Source: JAMXLO01 sp963719805 (GTDB lineage: Bacteria > Pseudomonadota > Alphaproteobacteria > Acetobacterales > Acetobacteraceae). From it: DNA of 64,000 bases. The stretch's first letter is position 1. Each line of letters starts with the position of its first letter. The stretch covers positions 62,001 through 126,000 of the forward strand of contig CAVRDF010000007.1 in the NCBI GenBank assembly GCA_963719805.1, read 5' to 3'. Positions 8,873 to 18,969 of the stretch are shown here, one piece after another. The position numbers were made by a program, and so were the translations under genes. Below the pieces are notes generated by a model. The model did no database searches and was not told the origin of the DNA. It saw only the letters and a list, made by a program, of their open reading frames with translations.

Positions 8873-9405
8873 TCAGGTCAGCAGGCCGATGGCTCCCAGG
8901 GCGGCGGCCGCGGCCAGTACCAGCAGCGGATGCAGCCGGGTGAAGAGGAACAGTAGCGTAGCTACGACCGTGACTACGGCTGTTGCCAGATCGGTGGATG
9001 TCGAGCGTATCAGAAGTGCTGCCGAGGCCATGAGCAGACCGGCGGTGACCGGCATCAGGCCGCGCTGCACCAGCCGCCGCCATCGTGCATCGCGGAACCG
9101 GTACCAGAGGTTCGCGCAAAGAAGGTCAGCACCGAGGACGGCCCCGCCACTGCAAGCGTGGTGACGAGTGCGCCAGGCAGCGCCGCGACGCGCCAGCCGA
9201 TAAGCGTTACCACCAGCATGTTCGGACCAGGAGCGGCCTGCGCCAGCGCGAACAGCGCGGCAAACTCGCTTGCGGTCAGCCAGCCGTGTACCTGCACGAC
9301 CTGGCGCTGCATCTCGGGCAGCACCGAGTTTGCGCCGCCGAATGCCAGCAACGAGATCTGCATGAACACCGCCGCCAAGCTGGTCAGCGTCGCGCCGTAA
9401 CTCAT
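8873..9405 (-). CDS. Chromate transporter, short CHR subunit, frameshifted near 9112-9115
   Basis: The N-terminal part (start 9405) reads MSYGATLTSLAAVFMQISLLAFGG-like sequence, then the CHR hallmark LAQAAPGPNMLVVTLIG. The frame breaks in FFAR near 9112-9115. One added base continues as NLWYRFRDARWRRLVQRG, then GLMPVTAGLLMASAALLI and a hydrophobic tail ending at 8873, about 177 residues. Short CHR proteins work as pairs in the inner membrane and export chromate. The partner gene starts upstream with a 4-base overlap (9402-9405). Confidence 0.75.
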
Positions 9406-9947
9406 GCTTCGAAGCGCCAGATGAGCAGTGTCGAGATCGCCACCATCGCCGGCAACACGGGCGGCAACGGCAGGCGCAGGACCGCTATCGCGACGAACGT
9501 TGCCAGCGCGACCGCAATGCCAATCGGCCGGCTGCGCAGCGGCGCGGCAATCTTCAGTGCGTTCGCCAGCACCAGCGCGGAGGCCGCCGCGGCGAGACCG
9601 GCAAATGCATGCCGCACAGTCGGCGCACTCGCGTAGCGGTCATAAATGACGCCGAGTGCGATGACGCTTGCGACTGGTGCCGCCATCAGGCCGATGAACG
9701 CCACCACAGAGCCAATCGCCCCGTGGAAACGCGCACCAAGCGCGATCGTGACGTTCATGATGTTGCCGCCCGGCAGGAACTGGCAGAGACCGAGCATGTC
9801 AGTGAACTCGCTCGCGCTGAGCCAGCGCTTCTGCTCGACGATCATGCGGCGTGCCCAGGGGAGCACACCGCCAAAGCCATACAGGCCGACCGAGAGAAAC
9901 CCGAGAAACAGACGGAACAGCGTTGGAGGCTCTGGCGCATCCGGCAT
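9402..9947 (-). CDS. Chromate transporter, short CHR subunit
   Basis: The 181-residue membrane protein starts MPDAPEPPTLFRLFLGFLSVGLYGFG. It carries the CHR motif RWLSASEFTDMLGLCQFLPG and GGNIMNVTIALG, followed by hydrophobic helices. It forms a two-gene short-chain chromate transporter with the downstream gene, an arrangement equal to one long ChrA split into halves. No chrB or other chromium resistance gene is adjacent. The physiological anion may be chromate or a related oxyanion. The start is 26 bases from the divergent aspartyl-protease gene. Confidence 0.85.
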   Translation of the reverse strand: MPDAPEPPTLFRLFLGFLSVGLYGFGGVLPWARRMIVEQKRWLSASEFTDMLGLCQFLPGGNIMNVTIALGARFHGAIGSVVAFIGLMAAPVASVIALGVIYDRYASAPTVRHAFAGLAAAASALVLANALKIAAPLRSRPIGIAVALATFVAIAVLRLPLPPVLPAMVAISTLLIWRFEA

Positions 9948-9973
9948 GCCGGCTGGATACTGTTTACCAGGCC

Positions 9974-10903
9974 ATGAAACAAATCCGCATCTGCGTCATG
10001 CTGGCGATGCTGTTCAGCCCGGTTATCGGCGCTCACGCCGCGTGTCAGGTCACACCGCTGACCACCGTGCCGCTGGACCTGGTCGAAGGCCATCTGCTGG
10101 TGACAGTCGCGGTGAACGACACGCCGGTAACATTCATCCTCGACACCGGCGCGGAACGGACCTTGATGGGCGAGGGCGTCGTCCGCCAGCTTGGCGTGGA
10201 GCGTGATGGCTGGGTCGCATCTCTGGTACTTGGCATAGGCGGCTATGAGGAACGGCCGAACGCCCTGCCCCGGTCACTTCGCCTTGGCGACGTGACGCTG
10301 CGGCGGCACACGTTGCTCAGCGACAACAGCGTCACTGTCGGACCATTGCCGATAACCGCGATTGCCGGCCAGCCAATCGCCGGCCTGCTGGGCCGCGATT
10401 TCATGTCGCCCTTCGACCTCGATATCGACCTGCCGGACCATCGGCTGGGTTTGTACGATGTACGCGACTGCGCCGCGGCGTTCCTGCCATGGCGCATGCG
10501 CTATGCGGCGATACCCGCGACCACACCGATTGGCGCGGCCCTGGTGGTTCAGGCAACGATTGACGATCGGCCACTACGCGCACTGATCGATACCGGTGCC
10601 AGCGCCAGCCTGATCACGGCGCCCGGCATCGTCCGGCTCGGCCTTACCCCCGAAATGCTGGCGCACGACCCAAGCGGCAACGGCAGCGGCGTTGGACCCG
10701 CTCCGATATTGATGCACCGGCACCGCTTCGCGGCGCTGAGCGTCGGGCCGATTGTGACCCGCGACACCACGCTATGGGTCGCATCGGTGCACGTAGTGCC
10801 GATAGTGGACATGCTGCTGGGCGCGGACTGGCTGCGCAGCCGCCGCGTCTGGCTGTCATTTTCCACCAAGCAGGTATTCGTGGCAGCGGCTCAGAGCGGC
10901 TGA
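9974..10903 (+). CDS. Secreted retropepsin-like aspartic protease with two domains
   Basis: The 309-residue protein has a signal peptide (MKQIRICVMLAMLFSPVIGAHA, cleavage after AHA). Two copies of the retroviral-type aspartyl protease motif follow: FILDTGAERTLMG near residue 55 and ALIDTGASASLIT near residue 205. Each is followed by a hydrophobic Gly block (GLLGRDFMSPFD and MLLGADWLR). Single-domain retropepsins dimerise, and a tandem could fold as a pepsin-like internal dimer. The location is likely periplasmic. Upstream ATGs in the same frame would destroy the signal peptide, so 9974 is chosen. Substrate unknown. Confidence 0.8.
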   Translation: MKQIRICVMLAMLFSPVIGAHAACQVTPLTTVPLDLVEGHLLVTVAVNDTPVTFILDTGAERTLMGEGVVRQLGVERDGWVASLVLGIGGYEERPNALPRSLRLGDVTLRRHTLLSDNSVTVGPLPITAIAGQPIAGLLGRDFMSPFDLDIDLPDHRLGLYDVRDCAAAFLPWRMRYAAIPATTPIGAALVVQATIDDRPLRALIDTGASASLITAPGIVRLGLTPEMLAHDPSGNGSGVGPAPILMHRHRFAALSVGPIVTRDTTLWVASVHVVPIVDMLLGADWLRSRRVWLSFSTKQVFVAAAQSG

Positions 10904-10964
10904 GGGCCCGTAACCACGGACGTATCTATTTTCAAATATACATCAAGCCACTATGGCGGAGGCT

Positions 10965-11753
10965 TCACATCGGCAGGGCGTGATTGAGCGGACCATGTCC
11001 TCTGCCAAGCCCCGGTGCCGTGGCGATCGCTGCCCGCACATAGGCACGCGCATGCGACACGGCATCGCGCAGCGACATGTCCTGCGCCAGACAAGCGGCG
11101 ATACCGCTTGCCAACGTACAACCGGTGCCATGCGTGTTGCGTGACACGATGCGCGGCGCGGTGAACGTCTCGACACCATCCTCGGTCGCCAGCAGATCCA
11201 CCACCTGCTCGCCCGGCAAATGGCCGCCTTTCAGCAATACCGCCGGCACGCCGAGCGACAGCAGGATCTGCGCGGCGCGATGCATTGAAGCGACATCCGG
11301 TATCTGCATGCCGGCAAGCGCTTCCGCCTCCGGCACGTTCGGCGTGATCAGCCGCGCCATCGGCAGCAGCCGGTGAGCCAGCATGCTCAGCGCGTCATCT
11401 GCGAGCAATCGCGCGCCGCTGGTTGCCACCATCACCGGATCGACCACCAGCGGTACACCGTCGGCGTAACGTTGCAACGCGTCGCACACCACCTCGATGG
11501 TGGGGGCGTCGGCAAGCATGCCGGTCTTCACCACATCAGCGCCGATATCATCCATCACCACGGCGATCTGCCGCGTGATGAAGTCCAACGGCAGCGTGTG
11601 CACCGCCTCGACCCCGAGCGTGTTCTGCGCGGTCAACGCGGTGATCGCCGTCGCGGCATAGGCCCCGAAGGCGGTGATGCTCTTGATGTCTGCTTGAATA
11701 CCGGCGCCGCCGCCGGAATCCGATCCGGCCACTACCAGCACTCGGCCACGCAT
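10965..11753 (-). CDS. thiD: Hydroxymethylpyrimidine/phosphomethylpyrimidine kinase
   Basis: The 262-residue product starts MRGRVLVVAGSDSGGGAGIQADIKS, the substrate-binding start of ThiD. It ends with the anion-hole block RNTHGTGCTLASGIAACLA. It phosphorylates HMP and HMP-phosphate in thiamine synthesis. The ATG at 11753 overlaps the glmM stop by one base (TGATG), so thiD is the last gene of the glmM unit. A longer start at 11801 would lie inside glmM and adds 16 non-conserved residues. No thiamine riboswitch is visible ahead of it. thiE lies separately at 39.8 kb. Confidence 0.92.
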   Translation of the reverse strand: MRGRVLVVAGSDSGGGAGIQADIKSITAFGAYAATAITALTAQNTLGVEAVHTLPLDFITRQIAVVMDDIGADVVKTGMLADAPTIEVVCDALQRYADGVPLVVDPVMVATSGARLLADDALSMLAHRLLPMARLITPNVPEAEALAGMQIPDVASMHRAAQILLSLGVPAVLLKGGHLPGEQVVDLLATEDGVETFTAPRIVSRNTHGTGCTLASGIAACLAQDMSLRDAVSHARAYVRAAIATAPGLGRGHGPLNHALPM

Positions 11754-13123
11754 CAATCGGCGCTTTCGCTCACCCGCGTCGCAGCGGAGATCGTCTCGCA
11801 AAGTTCGTTGACAACGCGGCCGACCAAAATCTCGTCATCCGCCTCGGCCATCACTCGGATCAGTGGCTCCGTCCCGCTCTCGCGGATCACCAGCCGGCCG
11901 ACACCGCTCAGCGATGTCTCCGCTCGCGCGATATCCTGCTGTATGCGTTCGCTTCGCAATGGCGAAGGACCTTTGAAGCGGACGTTCTTCAGCAACTGCG
12001 GCACGCGCGTGAAAACCCGGCAGACCTCGCGCGCCGTGCGGCCCTGCTCGACGATGACCGCGAGCACCTGCAAGGCGGCCAACAAGCCATCCCCAGTGGT
12101 GGCGAAGTCGGACAGGATGACATGACCGGACTGCTCGCCGCCAAGATTCATGCCGACTTCGCGCATGTGTGCCGCGACGTAGCGATCCCCGACACGCGTG
12201 CGGTGCAGCGCCAGTCCATGTCCGGACAGGAATCGCTCAAGACCAAGGTTGGACATGACGGTGGCGGCAATACCATCGCCGCGTAGCCGGCCGCTGGCGG
12301 CCCAGAACTGCGCGATCAACGCCAGGATCTGGTCGCCGTCGATCAATTCGCCCGTCTCGTCCGCCATCAGCAGCCGATCGGCGTCGCCATCGAGCGCGAT
12401 GCCGAGCTGCGCGCCATGCTCGACCACCTGCGCGCATAGGTATTCCGGCATGGTGGAACCACAACCGCGATTGATGTTGAAGCCGTCCGGCGACACGCCG
12501 ATCGGCACCACCGTGGCGCCGAGTTCCCACAGAACCGTGGGCGCCACGCGATAGGCAGCGCCGTGGGCGCAGTCGACAACGATCTTCAGATCATCGAGCC
12601 TGAGGCCGCGCGGAAAGCTGGCCTTGGCCGCCTCGATATACCGTCCGGCGGCATCCTCCAGGCGAGCCGCCCGGCCGAGCGAGCCCGGTGCAGCCATACG
12701 CGAACGCATGTCGCTCGCCATCAGCGCTTCGATCTCGCTTTCGGTCGCATCGTCGAGCTTGAAGCCGTCCGGGCCGAACAGCTTGATGCCGTTATCCTCG
12801 AATGGATTATGCGAGGCCGAGATCATCACACCCAGATCGGCACGCAGGCTGCGCGTCAGCATCGCGATCGCAGGCGTCGGCAATGGGCCAACCAGCGTTA
12901 CATCCATGCCTGCGCCAATGAAGCCGGCGGTCAGCGCCGGCTCGATCATGTAGCCGGAAAGCCTGGTGTCCTTGCCGATGACCACGCGATGGCGATGGCT
13001 GCCCCTGGTGAACATCAATCCGGCCGCCTGGCCCAGCCGCAGTGCCATCTCGGCGGTCATCGGATCGGTGTTGGCGGTGCCGCGTATGCCGTCGGTTCCG
13101 AACAAGTGTCTCACGCGTGTCAT
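11753..13123 (-). CDS. glmM: Phosphoglucosamine mutase
   Basis: The 456-residue protein matches GlmM along its whole length: LFGTDGIRGTANTDPMT at the start, the phospho-serine loop MISASHNPFEDNG near residue 100, the metal-binding DGDADRLLMADE, the sugar loop GGEQSGHVI and the phosphate-binding RESGTEPLIRVMAE near the end. It interconverts glucosamine-6-phosphate and glucosamine-1-phosphate on the way to UDP-GlcNAc for peptidoglycan and lipid A. It lies 69 bases downstream of folP, the usual bacterial pairing, and overlaps thiD. Confidence 0.95.
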   Translation of the reverse strand: MTRVRHLFGTDGIRGTANTDPMTAEMALRLGQAAGLMFTRGSHRHRVVIGKDTRLSGYMIEPALTAGFIGAGMDVTLVGPLPTPAIAMLTRSLRADLGVMISASHNPFEDNGIKLFGPDGFKLDDATESEIEALMASDMRSRMAAPGSLGRAARLEDAAGRYIEAAKASFPRGLRLDDLKIVVDCAHGAAYRVAPTVLWELGATVVPIGVSPDGFNINRGCGSTMPEYLCAQVVEHGAQLGIALDGDADRLLMADETGELIDGDQILALIAQFWAASGRLRGDGIAATVMSNLGLERFLSGHGLALHRTRVGDRYVAAHMREVGMNLGGEQSGHVILSDFATTGDGLLAALQVLAVIVEQGRTAREVCRVFTRVPQLLKNVRFKGPSPLRSERIQQDIARAETSLSGVGRLVIRESGTEPLIRVMAEADDEILVGRVVNELCETISAATRVSESAD

Positions 13124-13192
13124 TGATTCTCCGTCAGGGTACGCCCGTCTATCTATGTAGCGCCTTGGGTCATCAATTTGGAAGCATTCCCG

Positions 13193-14014
13193 TCACCCAG
13201 CGGTTAAAGCTTGCCATACTTTGATTGCCTGAATGGTTGCAGTGACGTCGTGCACACGCAGAATGGCCGCGCCGCGCGAAAGCGCGAACAACGCACTGGC
13301 CAGCGAACCCGGCAGTCGCCGGCCGGGGTCCGCTTCGCCGGCAACCTCACCGATGAATGACTTGCGTGATACGCCGACGACGATCGGGCGATACAGCACG
13401 GCGAGTTCTGAAAGCCGGCGCAGCAGTTCCACCGATTGTTCAGCGGTCTTGGCGAAGCCGATACCGGGATCGATGGCAATGGCATCCCGGGCTATCCCGG
13501 CACGCTCGGCGACGGCGATACGGTCCGCCAGTTCGCACAGAACGTCCGCAGCGATGTCCATGTAGTGCGCCTGGGCATACATGTCGGCCGGCGTGCCGCG
13601 CATATGCATCAGCACCACCGGGCAGCGGCGTTCCGCCACCAGCTTCGCGGCAGCGGGGTCATGGGACAAAGCGTAGACGTCGTTGACGATGGTGGCGCCG
13701 GCATCAAGCGCCTCCGCCATCGTCGAAGCGTGGCGGGTATCGACGGAGACGCGCAGCCCAGCTTCGGCAAGCGCTTGGATCACCGGGATGATGCGCGTGC
13801 GTTCGGTTTCCGGCGAAGTGGGCGCGGCGGAAGGTCGGGTGCTCTCGCCACCCACATCGACGATATCGGCGCCTGCGGCGGCCATGGCTATGCCAGCCGC
13901 AATCGCCTTCTCTGTATCGAGGAACTTGCCGCCGTCGCTGAAGCTATCGGGCGTGACGTTCAGCACGCCCATGACACGCGGACGATCCAGCGTGAGCCCC
14001 GCCCAGAGCCTCAC
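13193..14014 (-). CDS. folP: Dihydropteroate synthase
   Basis: The 273-residue protein carries both DHPS signatures: VMGVLNVTPDSFSDGGKF near residue 14 and VDVGGESTRPSA near residue 57. ATIVNDVYALSHD, AIDPGIGFAKT and VGVSRKSFIGE follow. It joins p-aminobenzoate to dihydropterin pyrophosphate in folate synthesis. It sits 36 bases after ftsH on the same strand and before glmM, the conserved ftsH-folP-glmM order. Confidence 0.95.
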   Translation of the reverse strand: MRLWAGLTLDRPRVMGVLNVTPDSFSDGGKFLDTEKAIAAGIAMAAAGADIVDVGGESTRPSAAPTSPETERTRIIPVIQALAEAGLRVSVDTRHASTMAEALDAGATIVNDVYALSHDPAAAKLVAERRCPVVLMHMRGTPADMYAQAHYMDIAADVLCELADRIAVAERAGIARDAIAIDPGIGFAKTAEQSVELLRRLSELAVLYRPIVVGVSRKSFIGEVAGEADPGRRLPGSLASALFALSRGAAILRVHDVTATIQAIKVWQALTAG

Positions 14015-14050
14015 GCTGCAACCACCACCAGCAGAACAACAGCGCCAAGA

Positions 14051-15980
<1,930 letters not shown>

Positions 15981-16106
15981 TTCACTTCGCTCATGTCCAC
16001 GCGGTACGGCCGGGATCGGACGCCGCCATCAGACCATGTCCGCCGCACACATAGGTAACAAGAGCGGCGAGCATGACGTTCGCTCAACATAGGGTGTCTC
16101 GATCCG

Positions 16107-17357
16107 TCATGCATCCCCAATCGTGCAGTGGGCGGGTGCGGCCGGCCGTCTAGGGCAGAATAGCATCGAAATCCCTGCGCAGGTCTTGCGATCAGGATAG
16201 GCGAGATGCGGCACTGCGAGAAGCGACCCCTCCAGCCGGATCGCCGGCAGGGTGCGCAGGATGGCGGAAGGCAGCTTGGACACTCGCCGTAGTAACGGCG
16301 CGTCGTCGCCGACAGCCCCGAGCGTCGATGCCGGGAGGCAGCGCGGTCGCGGCGGCGAGCCGGAACCGCCCGTCCCATACCGCACCCGGCAAGGCCGGGA
16401 CCGCGGCTGTCATGGCAGCGGCTTCGCGCATCAGCAGCCAGCCGCGCCCCATCCGACCCGCCGGCATCAGCCGCGCGCCAGCCAGCGTGCCAGCCGAGGA
16501 GGGCGCCGGAAAGTTTCGCAATGCCGGCCGCAGCAGGCGGAAACGGCGTGCCTGCTACTGTCTGCACCAGGGCTGCCAGGGCGCCCGCGGACAACGGCCA
16601 AGCATCGACATGGGCGAAACCCTCCGGCCGCAGCGAAACATGTTCCGCGAGTTCGGCGGCGACCGACGCCTCATGCGAGGCACGGCCTCGCCCGAGTGCG
16701 GCAGCCGATTGGGCCAGCGCCGAGGTGGCCGGCCCGGCGCCGCCAGGGTCCCGGCGCAGCCATCGCAATCTCGGCCTTAGCGCTGACCGGTCAGCATTGG
16801 ACGGATCCTCCACCCACCGCATCCCGGCTTCCACCAGCGATTGCCTCAGTTCGCCCGGTGGCATCGCCAGCAACGGCCGGAGGATGCGCACTGTGGGCGT
16901 CTCGACCAGCGGCGCCATGCCCGCGAGACCGATCGGACCGCTGCCGCCCAATTCGCGGATCAATACCGTCTCGGCCTGATCGGCGGCATGGTGTCCGAGC
17001 AGCAGATGCAGGATGCCGGCCTCGGCGCAGGCGGCTGTCAGCATCTGCATGCGGGCGGCGCGGGCGCGCTCTGCCAGCGCGGAACCACGGGTCAAGCCGG
17101 AGATCCGCAACAGGCGGGCAGCGATACCGCGCGACGCCAGCCGCTGCACGGTTGCACTTGCCTCCACAGCCGAACTCCTGGCGCAAACCGTGGTCCACAA
17201 CGAGCGCCAGGAGCGAGCCACCGCACTGCCGCACCCAGTCATCCGCCAGCAACGCCAATGCCATGCTGTCGGCACCGCCGGAAACGCCGACGGCCAGCCG
17301 CGGCTCAGGTTCGAACGGGCCAAGCGCCGAGAGCGCGCCAGCGAAGGCTACCTGCAT
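16107..17357 (-). CDS. tilS: tRNA(Ile)-lysidine synthase, three frameshifts
   Basis: The N-terminus (start 17357) holds the PP-loop RLAVGVSGGADSMALALL and VVDHGLRQE. Frame breaks near 17173 (extra T), 16492 and 16329 then divide it. The segments between read ASATVQRLASRGIAARLL through LLLGHHAADQAETVLIREL and GGSGPIGLAGMAP, then GTLAGARLMPAGRMGRGW and PGAVWDGRFRL, then LGAVGDDAPLLRRVSKLP and AVPHLAYPD, ending near 16107. The total of about 415 residues fits TilS. The enzyme makes lysidine at C34 of the AUA-reading tRNA-Ile and is normally essential. The start overlaps the cpoB end by ten bases. The clean conservation around each break argues for sequence error rather than decay. Confidence 0.8.
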
Positions 17358-18238
17358 CCCGCCCGTTGCGCGGCCGAGGCAATCGGTTCGCGCAGATCCG
17401 GCCGCGGCGACGGGTATTCGGTGCGCAACTTGCCGATCGTGTCGCAGGCGGCTTTTTTCTCGTTGATCGCGACCAGCGCGTTGGCCAGGCCAACCAGCGC
17501 GTCCGGCGCATGATTGCCCTTGCGTGACCGATTGTAGGTGTCGTCGTAAGCGATCGCGGCCTGGGAATACTGCCGTTGCCCCATCAGCGATTGCGCGAGC
17601 AGGAACTGTGCGTCGTAAGCGCGGGGCGAGGTCCGGCTTCCAGTCAGCACTTCGCGCGCCGCGGCCTCTGCGGCGGGATAGTCACGCCGCGCCAATGCGG
17701 CGTCGCCTTCCTGCAAAGCCAATTCTGGCGTACGGCGAACGGGCGCGAGCGGCGGCGGCGGCTGCCCCGGAACCCCCGGCGGGGTTGGCGGTGGCGCCAT
17801 CGTCAGGTTGCCGGGAGGTGATGGCGCGCGCGGCGGGGGCGCCCCGGCCTGCGGGTTCTGCGTCTGAAACGCCATATCATCGATGCGCTTGCCGAGCATC
17901 GCATTCTGCTGCTGTACCTGATTTTGCGTCTCGTCGATGCGGCCGCGGAGTTGACGCACCTGCTCCTCCAACGCATCGACGCGCGACAGCAATTGGGCAA
18001 CGAGGTCGCTGCTGCTGGTGCTGGTTGGCGCGGGCGGGTAGCCGCCGCCGAGATAGGTGGGGCTGCCGCCTCGGGGTTGCTGATTGCGCAGCCCCTGTAC
18101 CTGCCGTTGGAGTTCCAGAATCTGGTTCTGCAAGGCGATGCCTTCGCGGCTTTCCACCTGCGCCTCGGCGGATTGCGCCAACACGATGGGCAGGACCAAG
18201 GCAAGCACCGCGATCAGCCTTGCCAGCACGCTTGTCAT
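17348..18238 (-). CDS. cpoB: Cell division coordinator CpoB (YbgF), Tol-Pal associated
   Basis: The 296-residue protein has a signal peptide (MTSVLARLIAVLALVLPIVLAQSAEAQ). A Gln/Leu-rich coiled coil (LQNQILELQRQVQGLRNQ and VDALEEQVRQLRGRI) follows, then a Pro-rich linker at about residues 130-165. TPR-like repeats (ALARRDYPAAEAAAREVL, AQFLLAQSLMGQRQYSQAA and APDALVGLANALVAI) complete it. CpoB works in the periplasm with TolA and PBP1B to couple outer membrane constriction to wall synthesis. An upstream ATG at 18415 would hide the signal peptide and cross the terminator-like hairpin, so 18238 is chosen. Confidence 0.9.
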   Translation of the reverse strand: MTSVLARLIAVLALVLPIVLAQSAEAQVESREGIALQNQILELQRQVQGLRNQQPRGGSPTYLGGGYPPAPTSTSSSDLVAQLLSRVDALEEQVRQLRGRIDETQNQVQQQNAMLGKRIDDMAFQTQNPQAGAPPPRAPSPPGNLTMAPPPTPPGVPGQPPPPLAPVRRTPELALQEGDAALARRDYPAAEAAAREVLTGSRTSPRAYDAQFLLAQSLMGQRQYSQAAIAYDDTYNRSRKGNHAPDALVGLANALVAINEKKAACDTIGKLRTEYPSPRPDLREPIASAAQRAGCR

Positions 18239-18273
18239 GCAATCACTCCATAGAGCAGGGCCTGGATAAACGA

Positions 18274-18299
18274 AACCGGCGGCCACGCGGCCGCCGGTT
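18274..18299 (-). terminator. Rho-independent terminator-like hairpin between pal and cpoB
   Basis: On the minus strand AACCGGCGGCC pairs perfectly with GGCCGCCGGTT around a four-base loop and is followed by the T-rich tail TTTCGTTTAT. It sits 34 bases after the pal stop and ahead of cpoB. It could end the tol-pal message or lower cpoB, tilS and ftsH expression relative to pal. Confidence 0.7.
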
Positions 18300-18332
18300 G
18301 GGAAATATGCGCGGCGAGATAGCCGATTGCGA

Positions 18333-18803
18333 TCAGCGAACCGAGGTAATGGTGTTCCGGTTTTGCGCCCAGGCCTGCTCGTTATCGCCAGGAGCGGTCG
18401 GACGATCCTTGCCATAGCTGATGGTGCTCATGCGCGCGGACGTGACGCCACGGGCAGCAAGATAATCCCGGCTCGTGTTGGCACGGCGCTGGCCGAGGGC
18501 GAGATTGTACTCCTCGGTGCCCCTGTCGTCGCAATTGCCCGCCACCTGCACATTGACCTGGGGATATTTGGCGAGCCACGCAGCCTGCTTATCGAGCGTT
18601 GCACTCGCGTCAGCACGCAAACCCGAGCGGTTGAAGTCGAAGAACACGCGATCGCCGACATTGGCGACGAGGTCTTCCTCGCTGCCTGGCACCGGACCCG
18701 AGGTGGTGGCGGCACCCGCGCCCGTCGAGGCGGTGGTGTCGTGATTGGAGCAGGCCGCCAACAAGGCGACGACGGCGACCGTGCCGAGAATCTTGATGTT
18801 CAT
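18333..18803 (-). CDS. pal: Peptidoglycan-associated lipoprotein Pal
   Basis: The 156-residue lipoprotein has the leader MNIKILGTVAVVALLAACSN with lipobox LLAAC. The OmpA-like domain contains VFFDFNRSGLRADASATLDKQ, the peptidoglycan-binding NCDDRGTEEYNLALGQRRA and SYGKDRPTAPGDNE. It anchors the outer membrane to peptidoglycan and binds TolB. It is preceded by tolB on the same strand with a 166-base gap containing a hairpin, which may allow separate control of pal. The ATG at 18803 is the only start that gives a lipoprotein leader. Confidence 0.95.
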   Translation of the reverse strand: MNIKILGTVAVVALLAACSNHDTTASTGAGAATTSGPVPGSEEDLVANVGDRVFFDFNRSGLRADASATLDKQAAWLAKYPQVNVQVAGNCDDRGTEEYNLALGQRRANTSRDYLAARGVTSARMSTISYGKDRPTAPGDNEQAWAQNRNTITSVR

Positions 18804-18844
18804 TGCTTTGCGTCCCTGATTGCGGTGACATCGGGTGGGAAACA

Positions 18845-18877
18845 GGCGGAACGGCGGCGACGGTAATCCGTTCCGCC
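18845..18877 (-). terminator. Hairpin in the tolB-pal gap
   Basis: GGCGGAACGG and CCGTTCCGCC form a perfect ten-base stem with a 13-base spacer. On the minus strand the stem is followed by a short TGTTTCCC stretch. This could attenuate transcription between tolB and pal or protect the RNA end. A second weaker stem, CCCGGT/ACCGGG, lies at about 18907-18931. Confidence 0.45.
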
Positions 18878-18969
18878 AGCGAAGGCGATTAGCTTGTTGC
18901 ACTGAACCCGGTCAAGTTCGCGAGAACCGGGAACATCGTCATGGCAACCATGCAATCGGCACGTGGGCA

